Positions 15,562-24,887 of a stretch of 64,000 bases of DNA are shown here, piece by piece. Position 1 is the stretch's first letter. The number at the start of each line of letters is the position of its first letter. Source of the DNA: Microlunatus endophyticus (GTDB taxonomy: Bacteria; Actinomycetota; Actinomycetes; Propionibacteriales; Propionibacteriaceae); assembly GCF_014646195.1 (NCBI RefSeq), contig NZ_BMMZ01000001.1:62001-126000 (forward strand), written 5' to 3'. The notes under the pieces were generated by a model. It did not search any database. It was not told the DNA's origin and worked only from the letters and a program-made list of their open reading frames with translations. A program made the translations under genes and the position numbers.

Positions 15562-16290
15562 TCAGTCGGCCGCAGCGACCGCCGAGAGCGCGACGTACTG
15601 CAGAGCGAAGGCCGCGACCGTGCAGGCGTGGAAGACCTCGTGATAGCCGAACCAGCGTGGCGCCGGATTCGGCCAGCGGACGGCATAGACGACGGCCCCG
15701 ACGGAGTACACGAACCCACTGCCCAACATCATCGCGAAGATCCCGGGGCCGACATCGGGGAGGAACTGCGGCAGCCAGGCCGCTGCCGACAGTCCCATCA
15801 CCCCGTACATCAGGGTGTAGAGCCAGCGCGGGGCGCTCAGCCAGAGGGTCCGGAACAGCAGCCCTGCGACGGCGGCGGTCCAGACCAGGGTCAGCAGCCA
15901 GCCGCGAGACGCACCGGAGAGCAGGCAGAGCGCGTACGGCGTGTAGGACGCGGCGATGAAGAGGTAGATGTTGGAGTGGTCGATCCGTCGCAACAAGCGG
16001 TAGCTGGGCGGGTTCCAGTTGCGGCAGTGGAAGACCGCGCTGGTCCCGAAGAGCAGCACCGCCGAGGCCAGGAAGATCAGCGATCCGGCCCGAGCCGCAG
16101 ACGAGGTGGTGTGGGTGACCAGGATCAGCCCGGCGACGCACGCCGCGGGCGTGACGCCAGCATGCAGCCAGCCCCGCATCCGCGGTTTGACCAGCCGCAG
16201 CGCCCCCACACCAGGGTCCGGCATGGCATCGAAGTCGTACGGCTCCGGGGCCGGCGTCAGGTCGGCCTGCCGGTCGACGTTGCTGGTCAT
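15562..16290 (-). CDS. Hemolysin III / PAQR family membrane protein
   Basis: A 242-residue seven-helix protein of the HlyIII (progestin/adipoQ receptor-like) family. Conserved metal-site motifs are present: SAVFHCRNWNP with Ser and His, RIDHSNIYLFIAASYTPY with the Asp, and GYHEVFHACTVAAF with the paired His residues near the C-terminus. ATG 16290 was preferred over upstream starts because the preceding residues are Arg-rich and non-conserved. No operon partner. Family members are proposed to be metal-dependent hydrolases; hemolytic activity should not be assumed. Confidence 0.92.
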   Translation of the reverse strand: MTSNVDRQADLTPAPEPYDFDAMPDPGVGALRLVKPRMRGWLHAGVTPAACVAGLILVTHTTSSAARAGSLIFLASAVLLFGTSAVFHCRNWNPPSYRLLRRIDHSNIYLFIAASYTPYALCLLSGASRGWLLTLVWTAAVAGLLFRTLWLSAPRWLYTLMYGVMGLSAAAWLPQFLPDVGPGIFAMMLGSGFVYSVGAVVYAVRWPNPAPRWFGYHEVFHACTVAAFALQYVALSAVAAAD

Positions 16291-16481
16291 CCGCGCTCCT
16301 CGTGCCGATCGGTTTTGCCGGCGATGCGGTCGGTGCAGCCGGCTGAACGCACCCCGACCGTATCGAGCGGCGTGTGTCCAGCCTATGAACGCTGTCTGAG
16401 CGCCGTGTGTGATGTTGCCCAATCTTGATCATCGGCCGGGTTGGCTGCCGGGCACGGTTGCGACAGCGTAGTCTGCAGTCC

Positions 16482-17288
16482 GTGTCACGACTGGAGCGGC
16501 TGCGCGAGATCGCCGACCGGCTGCACCCGTCGAGCTGGCTGTATTCGACCTACGAACACCGGCTGATCTCCGAGCTCGACCATGATCAACTGCCCGAGCA
16601 TGTCGCCGTGCTGGCCGACGGCAACCGGCGCTGGGCCCGGGTCAATGCGCCGGGCCAGCCGCTGGCCGTCGGCTACCGGGCCGGTGCGGACAAGCTCAAG
16701 GAATTCGTCGCCTGGTGTGAAGAGGTCAAGATCCCGGTCGTGACCTTGTGGGTCCTCTCCACGGAGAATTTCGCCCGCGACGGCGACGAGATCGTGCCAC
16801 TGCTGAAGGTGATCGAGGAACTGGTCACCGATCTCGCATCCACCCGTCGCTGGCGGGTGCACCCGGTCGGGGCGATGGACCTGGTCCCGGCCGAGACCGC
16901 CGAGGTGCTGCGCCGGGCCGAGGCCGACACCAAGGACGTCGGCGGGATGATGATCAACATCGCCGTCTCCTACGGTGGCCGGCACGAGCTGCGGGACGCG
17001 TTCCGGTCACTGCTGGCCGAGAAGGCCCAACAGGGAATGACCATCACCGAACTGGCCGAGACCCTGGAGATCGACCACATCGCCGACCACCTCTACACCG
17101 CGGGCCAGCCCGATCCCGATCTGATCATCCGGACCTCGGGGGAGCAGCGGCTTTCCGGCTTCCTGATGTGGCAGTCGGCGCACAGTGAATTCTACTTCCA
17201 CGAGGCTTTGTGGCCGGACTTCCGCAAGGTCGACTTCATCCGCGCACTGCGGTCCTACAACCAGCGCGAACGTCGCTTCGGCAAGTAG
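16482..17288 (+). CDS. uppS: Isoprenyl transferase, Rv1086-like Z-prenyl diphosphate synthase
   Basis: A 268-residue cis-prenyltransferase that condenses isopentenyl diphosphate with an allylic diphosphate at the membrane face, supplying lipid carriers or their precursors. Motifs: catalytic Asp in ADGNRRWA, ALGV-equivalent WVLSTENFARD, IAVSYGGRHEL, and DLIIRTSGEQRLSGFLMWQSAHSEFYF near the C-terminus. DGNRRWA (instead of DGNGRWA) is the form seen in the short-chain Z-farnesyl synthase of mycobacteria, so the product may be C15, not undecaprenyl. GTG 16482 was chosen as the first start giving the usual N-terminus. Actinobacteria usually carry a second, long-chain paralogue. Confidence 0.92.
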   Translation: MSRLERLREIADRLHPSSWLYSTYEHRLISELDHDQLPEHVAVLADGNRRWARVNAPGQPLAVGYRAGADKLKEFVAWCEEVKIPVVTLWVLSTENFARDGDEIVPLLKVIEELVTDLASTRRWRVHPVGAMDLVPAETAEVLRRAEADTKDVGGMMINIAVSYGGRHELRDAFRSLLAEKAQQGMTITELAETLEIDHIADHLYTAGQPDPDLIIRTSGEQRLSGFLMWQSAHSEFYFHEALWPDFRKVDFIRALRSYNQRERRFGK

Positions 17289-17365
17289 CCCGGACCGCAT
17301 TTCCCCGACCTGCGACACACCCACTGCGATCCATCGATGCGGCGCCGGCGGGACTAGCGTTGTCG

Positions 17366-17521
17366 ATGCGAGGCATGGGGAAGTGCCTCGCCGGGGAGGC
17401 GGCGAATGCACCTGGTGCGAACGCGTCACCGGACAGCACGTTCGACGACGAGCACCTGTCCGCCCCGGCCGACCACGTGAGCACGTGGGGCCGGGTGACG
17501 CTGTTGCGCGGCCCCCAGTGA
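17366..17521 (+). CDS. Small hypothetical protein upstream of phoH
   Basis: A 51-residue frame starting MRGMGKCLAGEAANAPG and ending STWGRVTLLRGPQ. Nearly all third codon positions are G or C, as in real genes of this segment, and the frame stops 9 nt before the GTG of the PhoH gene. There is a single Cys. No domain is recognised and no strong ribosome site is seen (only weak purines before the ATG). It could be a leader peptide for phoH or a stand-alone small protein. Coding status is supported by base composition only. Confidence 0.45.
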   Translation: MRGMGKCLAGEAANAPGANASPDSTFDDEHLSAPADHVSTWGRVTLLRGPQ

Positions 17522-17530
17522 GGACCGAGA

Positions 17531-18844
17531 GTGCCAGAAGCAACATCAGACCCGGGTCAGCGCACCTATGTCATCGACACGTCCGTCCTGTTGAGCGATC
17601 CTCGGGCCCTGCGCCGGTTCGCCGAACACGATGTCGTCCTGCCGGTCGTGGTGATCAGTGAACTGGAGGCCAAGCGTCATCATCCCGAGCTCGGATATTT
17701 CGCCCGCGAGGCGTTGCGCAGCCTGGACGACTTGCGGATCGCCCACGGCCGGCTGGATGCACCGGTGCCGGTCAATGACGAGGGCGGCACCATCCACGTC
17801 GAGCTCAACCACACCGATCCCGGCGTTCTCCCGGTCGGTTTCCGGCTGGGCGACAACGACTCCCGGATACTCGCCGTCGCGCTGAATTTCGCCAAGGAAG
17901 GCCGTGAGGTCGTCCTGGTCAGCAAGGACCTCCCGATGCGGGTCAAGGCCTCGGCGGTCGGTCTGCCGGCCGAGGAATACCGGGCGGAGCTGCCACCGGA
18001 CTCCGGATGGACCGGGATGACCGAGGTCGTGGTCTCCAAAGATGATCTTGATAAGTTGTACGAGACCGGTCGCGTTGATCTCGACGACGCCCGGGATCTG
18101 CCTTGTCACACAGGGATCGTGCTCGGCACGGGTACGGCGACCGCGCTCGGCCGGGTGACGCCCGACAAGGACGTGAAGTTGATCAACTCCGATCGGGACG
18201 CGTTCGGCATCCACGGCCGGTCCGCAGAGCAGCGGGTCGCCCTCGATCTGCTCCTCGATCCCAGTGTCGGCATCGTCTCACTCGGCGGACGGGCCGGCAC
18301 CGGGAAATCCGCCCTGGCCCTGTGCGCCGGGCTCGAAGCGGTGCTGGAGCGCCAGCAGCACTCCAAGGTGATCGTCTTCCGTCCGCTCTATGCGGTCGGC
18401 GGCCAGGATCTCGGCTATCTGCCGGGCTCGGAGGGGGAGAAGATGAACCCCTGGGCCCAGGCGGTTTTCGACACCCTCGGTGCGGTCACCTCCAAGGTGG
18501 TGATCGACGAAGTGCTGGAACGCGGCTTGCTCGAGGTGCTGCCGCTGACCCACATCCGCGGCCGGTCGCTGCACGACGCCTTCGTGATCGTCGACGAGGC
18601 ACAGTCGCTGGAGCGTAATGTGCTGCTGACGGTGCTGTCGCGGATCGGCCAGGACTCCCGGGTGGTGCTCACCCACGACATCGCGCAACGGGACAACCTG
18701 CGGGTGGGTCGGCACGACGGCGTGGTCGCGGTGATCGAGAAGCTGAAGGGCCACCCGCTCTTCGCCCACGTCACGCTGCACCGCTCCGAACGATCGCAGA
18801 TCGCGGAGCTGGTGACCGACCTGTTGGAGGAGTTGCCGCGTTAA
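17531..18844 (+). CDS. PhoH family protein with N-terminal PIN domain
   Basis: A 437-residue PIN-PhoH fusion (YlaK / PhoH2 type), considered an ATP-dependent RNA helicase joined to an RNase. The PIN domain begins [16 protein letters not shown] (first acidic residue) and includes [10 protein letters not shown] and [11 protein letters not shown]. The PhoH ATPase has Walker A GRAGTGKS (about residue 255), [16 protein letters not shown], Walker B-like [11 protein letters not shown] and [12 protein letters not shown] start at 17531. Length is normal. In mycobacteria the homologue is preceded by a small antitoxin-like frame, which makes the 51-residue ORF just upstream worth comparing. Confidence 0.93.
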   Translation: MPEATSDPGQRTYVIDTSVLLSDPRALRRFAEHDVVLPVVVISELEAKRHHPELGYFAREALRSLDDLRIAHGRLDAPVPVNDEGGTIHVELNHTDPGVLPVGFRLGDNDSRILAVALNFAKEGREVVLVSKDLPMRVKASAVGLPAEEYRAELPPDSGWTGMTEVVVSKDDLDKLYETGRVDLDDARDLPCHTGIVLGTGTATALGRVTPDKDVKLINSDRDAFGIHGRSAEQRVALDLLLDPSVGIVSLGGRAGTGKSALALCAGLEAVLERQQHSKVIVFRPLYAVGGQDLGYLPGSEGEKMNPWAQAVFDTLGAVTSKVVIDEVLERGLLEVLPLTHIRGRSLHDAFVIVDEAQSLERNVLLTVLSRIGQDSRVVLTHDIAQRDNLRVGRHDGVVAVIEKLKGHPLFAHVTLHRSERSQIAELVTDLLEELPR

Positions 18845-18946
18845 AGGCCGGTGACGAAACAAAACCACCTAGTGCGCTCGCTCCGGGGTTAGTGATTGAC
18901 TGGCCGGCAGGCCATCACGCACATCCTTCTCTCCCGGAGGTCATCG

Positions 18947-20881
18947 ATGATCAGATCCGTACGATGGCGGGGCTCGTCGCGCCGGCTGGCTGCCGGCGCG
19001 ACGGCCCTCGCAGCCATCGCAGCCGTGGGGCTCGGCACCGCCGCCCAGGCACATGCCGACCCGGCCGTCGCCCGGGCGACCGCCTTCGCCCAGGCGTCCA
19101 AGGAGTTCGGCGTTCCGGAGTCGCTGCTCGAGGCGCTGTCCTACTCCCAGACCTTGTGGGACGCCCACGACGGCCAGCACAACACCGACGGCGGCTACGG
19201 CCCGATGAATCTGATCGACGGCACGCTGTTCGCCGACGACGGTGCCGGCAAGACGGCCGCCGCCGGGCAGCCGACTTCCGTGGACTCACTCGGCCAGGCG
19301 GCCACACTGCTCGGCGTTGGCCGCAACCAGGTGCGTACGAACCCGGTCACCAACATCCGCGGCGGAGCCGCACTGCTGGCCCACGACCAGAAGTCGCTCG
19401 GCCTGGCCACCGGCGCCGACACCGATCCCGGCCAGTGGTACGCGGCCGTCGCGAAGGTCGGCGGCTCGGCCGATCAGTCCACTGCCAGGACCTTCGCCGA
19501 TGACGTCTACGCGGCGCTGGCCGGCGGCGCCTCCCGGACTACCGACGACGGCACCCGGGTCACCATGGTCGCTGACCGGACGACGCCCAGGACGGCACAG
19601 TTGAGCAAGCTGAAGCTCGCCGGAGCGACCCAGAGCTCCGCCAAGAAGAACCCCAACGTCGAGTGCCCGGCGAGCCTGGACTGCGAGTGGATCCCGGCGC
19701 CGTACGAGCAGTACGGGACCGGGTCGGGCGACTACGGCAACTACGATCTCGCGCCGCGCGACACCCCCGCCGGCCCGACCGTCGACTACATCGTGCTGCA
19801 CGACACCGAGGCCAGCTGGGACACCACCCTGCAACTGGTGCAGGATCCGACCTACCTCGGCTGGCACTACTCGATCCGGTCCTCCGATGGCCAGGTCGCC
19901 CAGCACATCGCGACCAAGAACGTCGGCTGGCACGCCGGCAACTGGTACATCAACCAGCACTCGATCGGCGTCGAGCAGGAAGGCTTCGCCGCCCAGGGTG
20001 CGACCTGGTTCAGCGAGTCCCTCTATCGCAACTCGGCCCGGCTGGTCCGCTACCTGGCCCAGAAGTGGAACATCCCGCTGGACCGGGCCCACATCCTCGG
20101 CCACGACAACGTGCCAGGGATCAACGCGGCAAATGTTGCGGGCATGCACTGGGATCCGGGTCCGTACTGGAACTGGGAGCACTACTTCGACCTGCTGGGC
20201 GCCCCTTTGCAGGCTCGGCACGGCAAGCCGTCCAGCCAGATCGTGAGGATCCTGCCGGGCTTCGACGACAACCAGCAGCCGGTGACCGGATGTACGACCG
20301 TGGGGCAGCCGTGTGACCCGCAGGGCACCAACTTCGTCTACCTGCACACCGAGCCGAGCCAGGATTCTCCGCTGGTCAAGGACATCGACATGCATGCCGG
20401 CGGTGACAGCACTACCGACGTCGCCGATGTGGCAGCGCGTGCGGCGGCGGGTCAGGACTATGCGGTCGCCGGCCGGTCGGGGAACTGGACGGCGATCTGG
20501 TATCTGGGCCAGCAGGCGTGGTTCTACAACCCGAAGAAGCATCCGACGGCGATCGCCTACGGCGGTTACCTGATCAAGCCGAAGCCCGGAGTGGCGGCGG
20601 TCACGACCTACGGCCGCGCCTATCCCGAGTCGTCGGCCTATCCGGCCGGCATCCCGGACCAGGGCACGGCGTCGCTGGACTATCAGCTGCTGGCCGGGCA
20701 GTCGGCCGTGCTCAGTGATGCCACGGTGTCGACCGACTACTACCGGGCGGTCACCTTCGACGGCACGCCGCCGACCGATCACATCGACATCCGAGGCACG
20801 ACGAAGTATCTGCAGATCTCCTTCGGCCACCGGATCATGTACGTGAAGGCGGCTGACGTGGACATCGTCCCGGCGCGATGA
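18947..20881 (+). CDS. Secreted N-acetylmuramoyl-L-alanine amidase with extra N- and C-terminal regions
   Basis: A 644-residue exported peptidoglycan hydrolase. The signal peptide is RRLAAGATALAAIAAVGLGTAAQAHA with AQA-HA cleavage. Residues ~30-190 resemble a lysozyme/transglycosylase-like helical module (SKEFGVPESLLEALSYSQ). The zinc amidase domain (Amidase_2, about 265-430) shows DYIVLHDTEASWD, GWHYSIRSSDGQVAQHI, NVGWHAGNW, SIGVEQEGF and GHDNVPG, so the His/Glu/His ligands are in place. The C-terminal half has SH3-like repeats (NFVYLHTEPSQDSPLV; GNWTAIWYLGQQAWFY). ATG 18947 follows CCCGGAGG. Likely acts in wall turnover. Single-gene unit. Confidence 0.9.
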   Translation: MIRSVRWRGSSRRLAAGATALAAIAAVGLGTAAQAHADPAVARATAFAQASKEFGVPESLLEALSYSQTLWDAHDGQHNTDGGYGPMNLIDGTLFADDGAGKTAAAGQPTSVDSLGQAATLLGVGRNQVRTNPVTNIRGGAALLAHDQKSLGLATGADTDPGQWYAAVAKVGGSADQSTARTFADDVYAALAGGASRTTDDGTRVTMVADRTTPRTAQLSKLKLAGATQSSAKKNPNVECPASLDCEWIPAPYEQYGTGSGDYGNYDLAPRDTPAGPTVDYIVLHDTEASWDTTLQLVQDPTYLGWHYSIRSSDGQVAQHIATKNVGWHAGNWYINQHSIGVEQEGFAAQGATWFSESLYRNSARLVRYLAQKWNIPLDRAHILGHDNVPGINAANVAGMHWDPGPYWNWEHYFDLLGAPLQARHGKPSSQIVRILPGFDDNQQPVTGCTTVGQPCDPQGTNFVYLHTEPSQDSPLVKDIDMHAGGDSTTDVADVAARAAAGQDYAVAGRSGNWTAIWYLGQQAWFYNPKKHPTAIAYGGYLIKPKPGVAAVTTYGRAYPESSAYPAGIPDQGTASLDYQLLAGQSAVLSDATVSTDYYRAVTFDGTPPTDHIDIRGTTKYLQISFGHRIMYVKAADVDIVPAR

Positions 20882-20946
20882 TCGGCTTCCCGGCCCGCTG
20901 CGACCCAGCGGGCCGGGACCCGGTCTTCCGGGTTACCGATGTGGCG

Positions 20947-21285
20947 TCACTGCTGGGCGCGGGATGCCGAGGCGATGCCGTACGCGAAGAGCGCGACGAC
21001 ATCCATCAGGATGACCACGAGCCAGAAGACGGCCCAGTTCGGCGGGGTGACGTACGACGCACCGTCGGCGCCGTAGGCCGAACTCGGCCCGGGCGTCGGT
21101 GCAATCGTGAGCGCCAGGCCGATGAACCCGGTGATCAGTACGGCGAACAGGAAGGCTCCGATGCCTTCGAGAATCAGTTTGGACCGCCGCTGCGGGTCCA
21201 TGGCCGCCCGGGACTTGGGTGCGGTTCGCCGATCGGTATGGCGGTGGCTGTGCAGGAATGACGGCGTTGCGTGCGAGACAGACAT
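20947..21285 (-). CDS. Small two-helix membrane protein, hypothetical
   Basis: 112 residues. An N-terminal polar part rich in His and Arg (SFLHSHRHTDRR) is followed by two hydrophobic segments, GAFLFAVLITGFIGLALTI and WAVFWLVVILMDVVALFAYGIA, separated by a Gly/Pro/Ser loop. ATG 21285 is preceded by GAAGGGA. The composition suggests an inner-membrane protein; no family recognised. It converges with the amidase gene across 65 bp. Confidence 0.65.
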   Translation of the reverse strand: MSVSHATPSFLHSHRHTDRRTAPKSRAAMDPQRRSKLILEGIGAFLFAVLITGFIGLALTIAPTPGPSSAYGADGASYVTPPNWAVFWLVVILMDVVALFAYGIASASRAQQ

Positions 21286-21387
21286 TGTCAGCGTCCCTTC
21301 CTGTCGGTGGTTGACACCGGCGTCGATGACAGGTGGGTTGATTCCGCTGGACGGCCGGTCAGCTCGTGGGCCGTCCCGGTGACAGGG

Positions 21388-21420
21388 TTGCTGTCTTGTT
21401 GTTGCTGTCTTGTTGTTGTC
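21388..21420. repeat. 14-bp tandem repeat in intergenic region
   Basis: TTGCTGTCTTGTTG occurs twice head to tail (21388-21401 and 21402-21415) followed by a partial third copy. It lies between the MerR gene's stop and the small membrane protein gene. T/G-rich on the plus strand, unlike its surroundings. Function unknown; a slippage product is likely. Confidence 0.7.
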
Positions 21421-21433
21421 TCGGTTACCCACC

Positions 21434-22264
21434 TTACGCCCGGGAAACGACCGGCCAGCAGATCTCGGTCCGGGATTCCGGGGCGCCGAAGCGTACGTCC
21501 AGGGCATCGGCCGCCGGGTCGATCGGGAGGTAGCGCTCCCGGATCAGGCCCGGCGCTCCGATCACCTGCTCGCTGACGTATCTCCCGAGCTCGCCGTAGG
21601 CGCGGTCAGCCTCGTGGTGTGATCCGTGGTGGGTGAGCACCGCGTAGTCGCCGCCCGGGATCGTCACTGCTGCCACACCCGGCGGCGGGTCGACGGCCGG
21701 CGTCGGGACGAACAAGGTCATCCGCCCGAACTCGTCGCTGACCAATTCGCGCTCGAAGACTCCACCCAGCGGGCCGGTGACCGGGATCGCCTTCCGGCGA
21801 GCGGCGGTGATCAGCCGGTCCAGCGAGTCGGCGAACCAGGCTCCAAGATCATCAGAACCCACGGCACTGCTGATCGACCAGGCGGGCAGCGCGTCGAATG
21901 TCTGGAAGCTGACATCAACAGCCGCCGGGTGCGGCGACAGCAGGTCCCGCAGCGCGGCGACGGTGTCCGCGGTCTGGCGTAGGTGTGCCTCCATCCGGTG
22001 CAGATGCGCTGTCAGCAAGGCATTGCGGCTGTCCTCGTCCGGTGCGGCCAGGACGGCCTTGACCTCGGGGATGCCCATCCCGAGATCACGGAACCGGCGG
22101 ATGAGTTGCGCGGTGCCGATCTGGTCGGTGGCGTAGTAGCGGTAGCCGTTGTGCTGGTCGACCTCGGCCGGCTCGAGGAGACCGAGCTCGTGGTAGATCC
22201 GCAGCGCCTTCCGGGACAGGTTGGTCATCAGCGAGAATTCGCCGATCGGCACCAGCGTCGACAT
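21434..22264 (-). CDS. MerR-family regulator with GyrI-like effector domain
   Basis: A 276-residue BmrR/Mta-type activator. The N-terminal winged helix shows LVPIGEFSLMTNLSRKALRIYHELGLLEPAEVDQHNGYRYYATDQI, a coiled segment (HLHRMEAHLRQTADTVAAL) links to a C-terminal GyrI-like drug-binding domain (about 125-270). The start ATG lies two bases after the TGA of the upstream SnoaL-like gene (TGATCATG), so the two are cotranscribed. Such regulators sense hydrophobic cations. Target genes are not identified; autoregulation of this two-gene operon is the simplest model. Confidence 0.9.
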   Translation of the reverse strand: MSTLVPIGEFSLMTNLSRKALRIYHELGLLEPAEVDQHNGYRYYATDQIGTAQLIRRFRDLGMGIPEVKAVLAAPDEDSRNALLTAHLHRMEAHLRQTADTVAALRDLLSPHPAAVDVSFQTFDALPAWSISSAVGSDDLGAWFADSLDRLITAARRKAIPVTGPLGGVFERELVSDEFGRMTLFVPTPAVDPPPGVAAVTIPGGDYAVLTHHGSHHEADRAYGELGRYVSEQVIGAPGLIRERYLPIDPAADALDVRFGAPESRTEICWPVVSRA

Positions 22265-22266
22265 GA

Positions 22267-22608
22267 TCACGGCTCGATCGTCAGGTGCACGATCTGATCG
22301 TCGAGGACGGCGAAGCGGTAGTGCAGGTCGGCGACCCCGCCGGGGAAGTTCCCTTCCAGGTGCATGGTCAGACCGTACGTGTTCGGCCCGGTGGCGCCTG
22401 CATCGGTGATCTCCTGGGTGTAGGTCCATTCGCTCGCCGGGCCGTTGCGCCAGGCGCTGATGGCATCCCGGCCGAAGTAGGCGTGGCCGTCGTCGATGAC
22501 TGTCGCCGCGGGCGCGAAGGTCGCTGCCAGAGCAGCGGCGTCGGCCGACTCATCGGCCGCCAGGTAACGCTGGACCGGTGCTGGTGCGCTCGTTGTCGAT
22601 GTGCTCAT
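22267..22608 (-). CDS. SnoaL/NTF2-like family protein
   Basis: A 113-residue protein of the NTF2-like cone fold: VQRYLAADESADAAALAATFAPAATVIDDGHAYFGRDAISAW is the standard entry of the SnoaL_2 group, and YGLTMHLEGNFPGG plus DLHYRFAVLDDQIVHLTIEP form the rest of the sheet. It may bind or isomerise a small hydrophobic compound. ATG 22608 follows AGGAGACG. First gene of a two-gene operon with the MerR regulator. Function cannot be assigned. Confidence 0.82.
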   Translation of the reverse strand: MSTSTTSAPAPVQRYLAADESADAAALAATFAPAATVIDDGHAYFGRDAISAWRNGPASEWTYTQEITDAGATGPNTYGLTMHLEGNFPGGVADLHYRFAVLDDQIVHLTIEP

Positions 22609-22821
22609 CTGTCGTCTCCTGATCGTCCTGGACGCCGCCCGGTGCGGCGCCGTGATCAGGCTCCGGCTTGCCCCGGGGGCAAGGTCAAACCGTGCGGTCG
22701 AAACTCGGAGGTTCCGCCGGATGGCGGACTCGTACCACCGGAATCGCCCCAGTCGGCGGTGGTCGGAGCCGGTGTGGTCCGGGAAGGATGGTCTGTGAAA
22801 TCTCAACGAGGAGGTACCTGG

Positions 22822-23814
22822 ATGACCACCGTCGAAGAACGTGCGCTGCCGCGGCCGCCGTACGATCCCGAACTGCTGCCGATGCTGGAAGCGGCGGCCC
22901 AGCAGGGCCTGCCGTCCAGCATCACGCCGGAGATGATCGCGCCGATGCGCGAAACCGGAAACGACGGCTGGGCACCGCCGATCGAGGAACTGATCGCTGA
23001 TCGTCCGATCGTGCACACCGAGCGGACGGTGCCGGGACCGGCGGGTGCGCCGGACATCATCCTGTCGATCCTGACCCCGGCCGAGCCGTTGGCGGCCGCA
23101 CCGGCGATCTACCACACCCACGGTGGCGGCATGATCATCGGCAACCGGCACGACGGCGTCGCGGGCTTCCTCGACCTGATCGAGCAGCACAAGCTGGTGC
23201 TGGTCAGTGTCGAGTACCGGCTCGCGCCCGAGCATCCTGACCCGGCGCCGGTGGAGGACTGTTACGCCGGTCTGGTGTGGACCGCCGAGCACGCCGACGA
23301 GCTCGGCATCGATCCGAGTCGGTTGATCATCGGCGGCGCGAGTGCCGGCGGCGGCCTGGCGGCCGGGGTCACCTTGCTGGCTCGTGACCGGGGAGGCCCG
23401 GCACTCGCCGGGCAGCTGCTGCTCTGTCCGATGCTGGACGATCGCAACATCACAGTCTCCAGCCGGCAGTACCAGGGCATCGGGGTCTGGGACCGGACGA
23501 GCAACAAGACCGGTTGGGACGCGCTTCTCGGCGAGGGGCACGAGAGCCGGGACGTCTCGGTGTACGCCGCCCCGGCCAGAGCCGATGATCTGCGCAACCT
23601 ACCGCCGGCCTTCATCGACGTCGGATCGGCGGAGGTCTTCCGGGACGAGGACATCGACTATGCCTCCCGGATCTGGGCGGCCGGCGGTCAGGCCGAACTG
23701 CACGTGTGGGCCGGCGGTTTCCACGGCTTCCAGCTGATGGGCGGCCAGGCGGCGGTATCGGTCTCGGCCCGCGGTGCTGCCGAGGACTGGATCCGCCGGA
23801 CGCTGTCGCTGTGA
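22822..23814 (+). CDS. Alpha/beta hydrolase, HSL-type esterase
   Basis: A 330-residue carboxylesterase of the hormone-sensitive-lipase group. It has the oxyanion motif HTHGGGMI, the nucleophile elbow GGASAGG, the acid in DVGSAEVFRDED and the His in WAGGFHGF. SVEYRLAPEHPDPAPVEDCYAGL is diagnostic of the group. ATG 22822 follows GAGGAGG. It is divergent from the SnoaL-MerR operon with a 213-bp gap. Substrate probably a small acyl ester; nothing more specific can be said. Confidence 0.92.
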   Translation: MTTVEERALPRPPYDPELLPMLEAAAQQGLPSSITPEMIAPMRETGNDGWAPPIEELIADRPIVHTERTVPGPAGAPDIILSILTPAEPLAAAPAIYHTHGGGMIIGNRHDGVAGFLDLIEQHKLVLVSVEYRLAPEHPDPAPVEDCYAGLVWTAEHADELGIDPSRLIIGGASAGGGLAAGVTLLARDRGGPALAGQLLLCPMLDDRNITVSSRQYQGIGVWDRTSNKTGWDALLGEGHESRDVSVYAAPARADDLRNLPPAFIDVGSAEVFRDEDIDYASRIWAAGGQAELHVWAGGFHGFQLMGGQAAVSVSARGAAEDWIRRTLSL

Positions 23815-23876
23815 GGACCGGCGGTCTCGGCGAAGCCGGCCTGAGCGTTGTCACTGCGGTGTAGCGTGTCAGCACC

Positions 23877-24869
23877 ATGCAGGAGCTGCTCGGGCGGTTG
23901 CAGACGCTCGATCCGCAGGCCGGCGCAGAGCTGCGGATCGTGGCGCACTTCGATGTGCTCGTCGCCTCCCACGTCGGACCCGAAGCACTGTTGAGAGCGG
24001 CGGTCACGCTGGCCGGTTGCCCGGCCGGTTACGCCGACCGGCGGACAGTGATCATCATCGACGGTGCGGGACATCGTCGGACCGACGGCGGTCCGGTCGG
24101 ACTCCGCCGGTCGGTCCCCGGACGTGCTGGCGCATGCGTATGGCTGGATCGTGCCGGCGAGCCGCAACCCACCGACGAGATGATCATCGAACGACTCGCG
24201 CTCGCCGTCTCCGTGACCGAACAGCGGCGGCTGGAACTGCAGCAGCCGCTGCTGGTGTTGATCGACCCGGACGCATCCGAGGAGGACCGCCGCGCCGCCG
24301 GGGCCCGACTGCGGCTGAGCGGCCGCAATGATCTCCGGATGGTGGCCCTCGCCGAGCACGACCCGCTGCCGGACGGTGTCACCGGTGTCAGCGTTGCGAT
24401 CGGTCCGGACCGCTGGCGGGCCGTCCTGGACCTTGATCAACAGCACTATCGGCTGGCGGGGCTGGGCGTCCGCGGGGCGGTGGACGAGCTGCCGACATCC
24501 TGGCAGACCGCCGTAGCGGCGCGCCGCCTGGCAGGCAGGCTGTTACCTGTCGTGGACGCCGAGGATCTCGGCATCCTGACCACGCTGGCGGATCACCGCG
24601 CCGATGATGCTCATGATCATGGTCGCGGCCGGCATGCCGATCATCGCCGGCTGGCTGCGGTGATCGAGGAGGTCCCCTGGGCCGCGATCACCGTCGAGGC
24701 GCTGATCCTGACCGGGAGCCGACGCTCTGCTGCCTCGGTCCTGGGGGTGCACCATGCGACGCTGCAGGCCAGGGTCGAGCGGCTCACGACGTTGCTGGGC
24801 TACGACATCACCGCACCGCTGGGCAACCACCGGCTGATGGTCGGCTACCTGTCCTACCGCCTGGCCTGA
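23877..24869 (+). CDS. PucR-type helix-turn-helix regulator
   Basis: A 330-residue protein whose C-terminus is a PucR-type DNA-binding helix pair: VEALILTGSRRSAASVLGVHHATLQARVERLTTLLGYDITAPLGNHRLMVGYLSYRL. The N-terminal part starts MQELLGRLQTLDPQAGAELRIVAHFDVLV and has a GAF-like or CdaR-like middle without recognisable binding residues. It lies alone, 63 bp after the esterase gene on the same strand, so it could regulate that gene. Effector unknown. The family assignment relies mainly on the last 70 residues. Confidence 0.8.
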   Translation: MQELLGRLQTLDPQAGAELRIVAHFDVLVASHVGPEALLRAAVTLAGCPAGYADRRTVIIIDGAGHRRTDGGPVGLRRSVPGRAGACVWLDRAGEPQPTDEMIIERLALAVSVTEQRRLELQQPLLVLIDPDASEEDRRAAGARLRLSGRNDLRMVALAEHDPLPDGVTGVSVAIGPDRWRAVLDLDQQHYRLAGLGVRGAVDELPTSWQTAVAARRLAGRLLPVVDAEDLGILTTLADHRADDAHDHGRGRHADHRRLAAVIEEVPWAAITVEALILTGSRRSAASVLGVHHATLQARVERLTTLLGYDITAPLGNHRLMVGYLSYRLA

Positions 24870-24887
24870 CCGGGCCGCGGCCCCAGG

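Noticed and set aside
18845..18946. Possible ydaO/c-di-AMP riboswitch before the amidase gene
   Set aside because: The 100-bp leader is too short and lacks the conserved ydaO core blocks.
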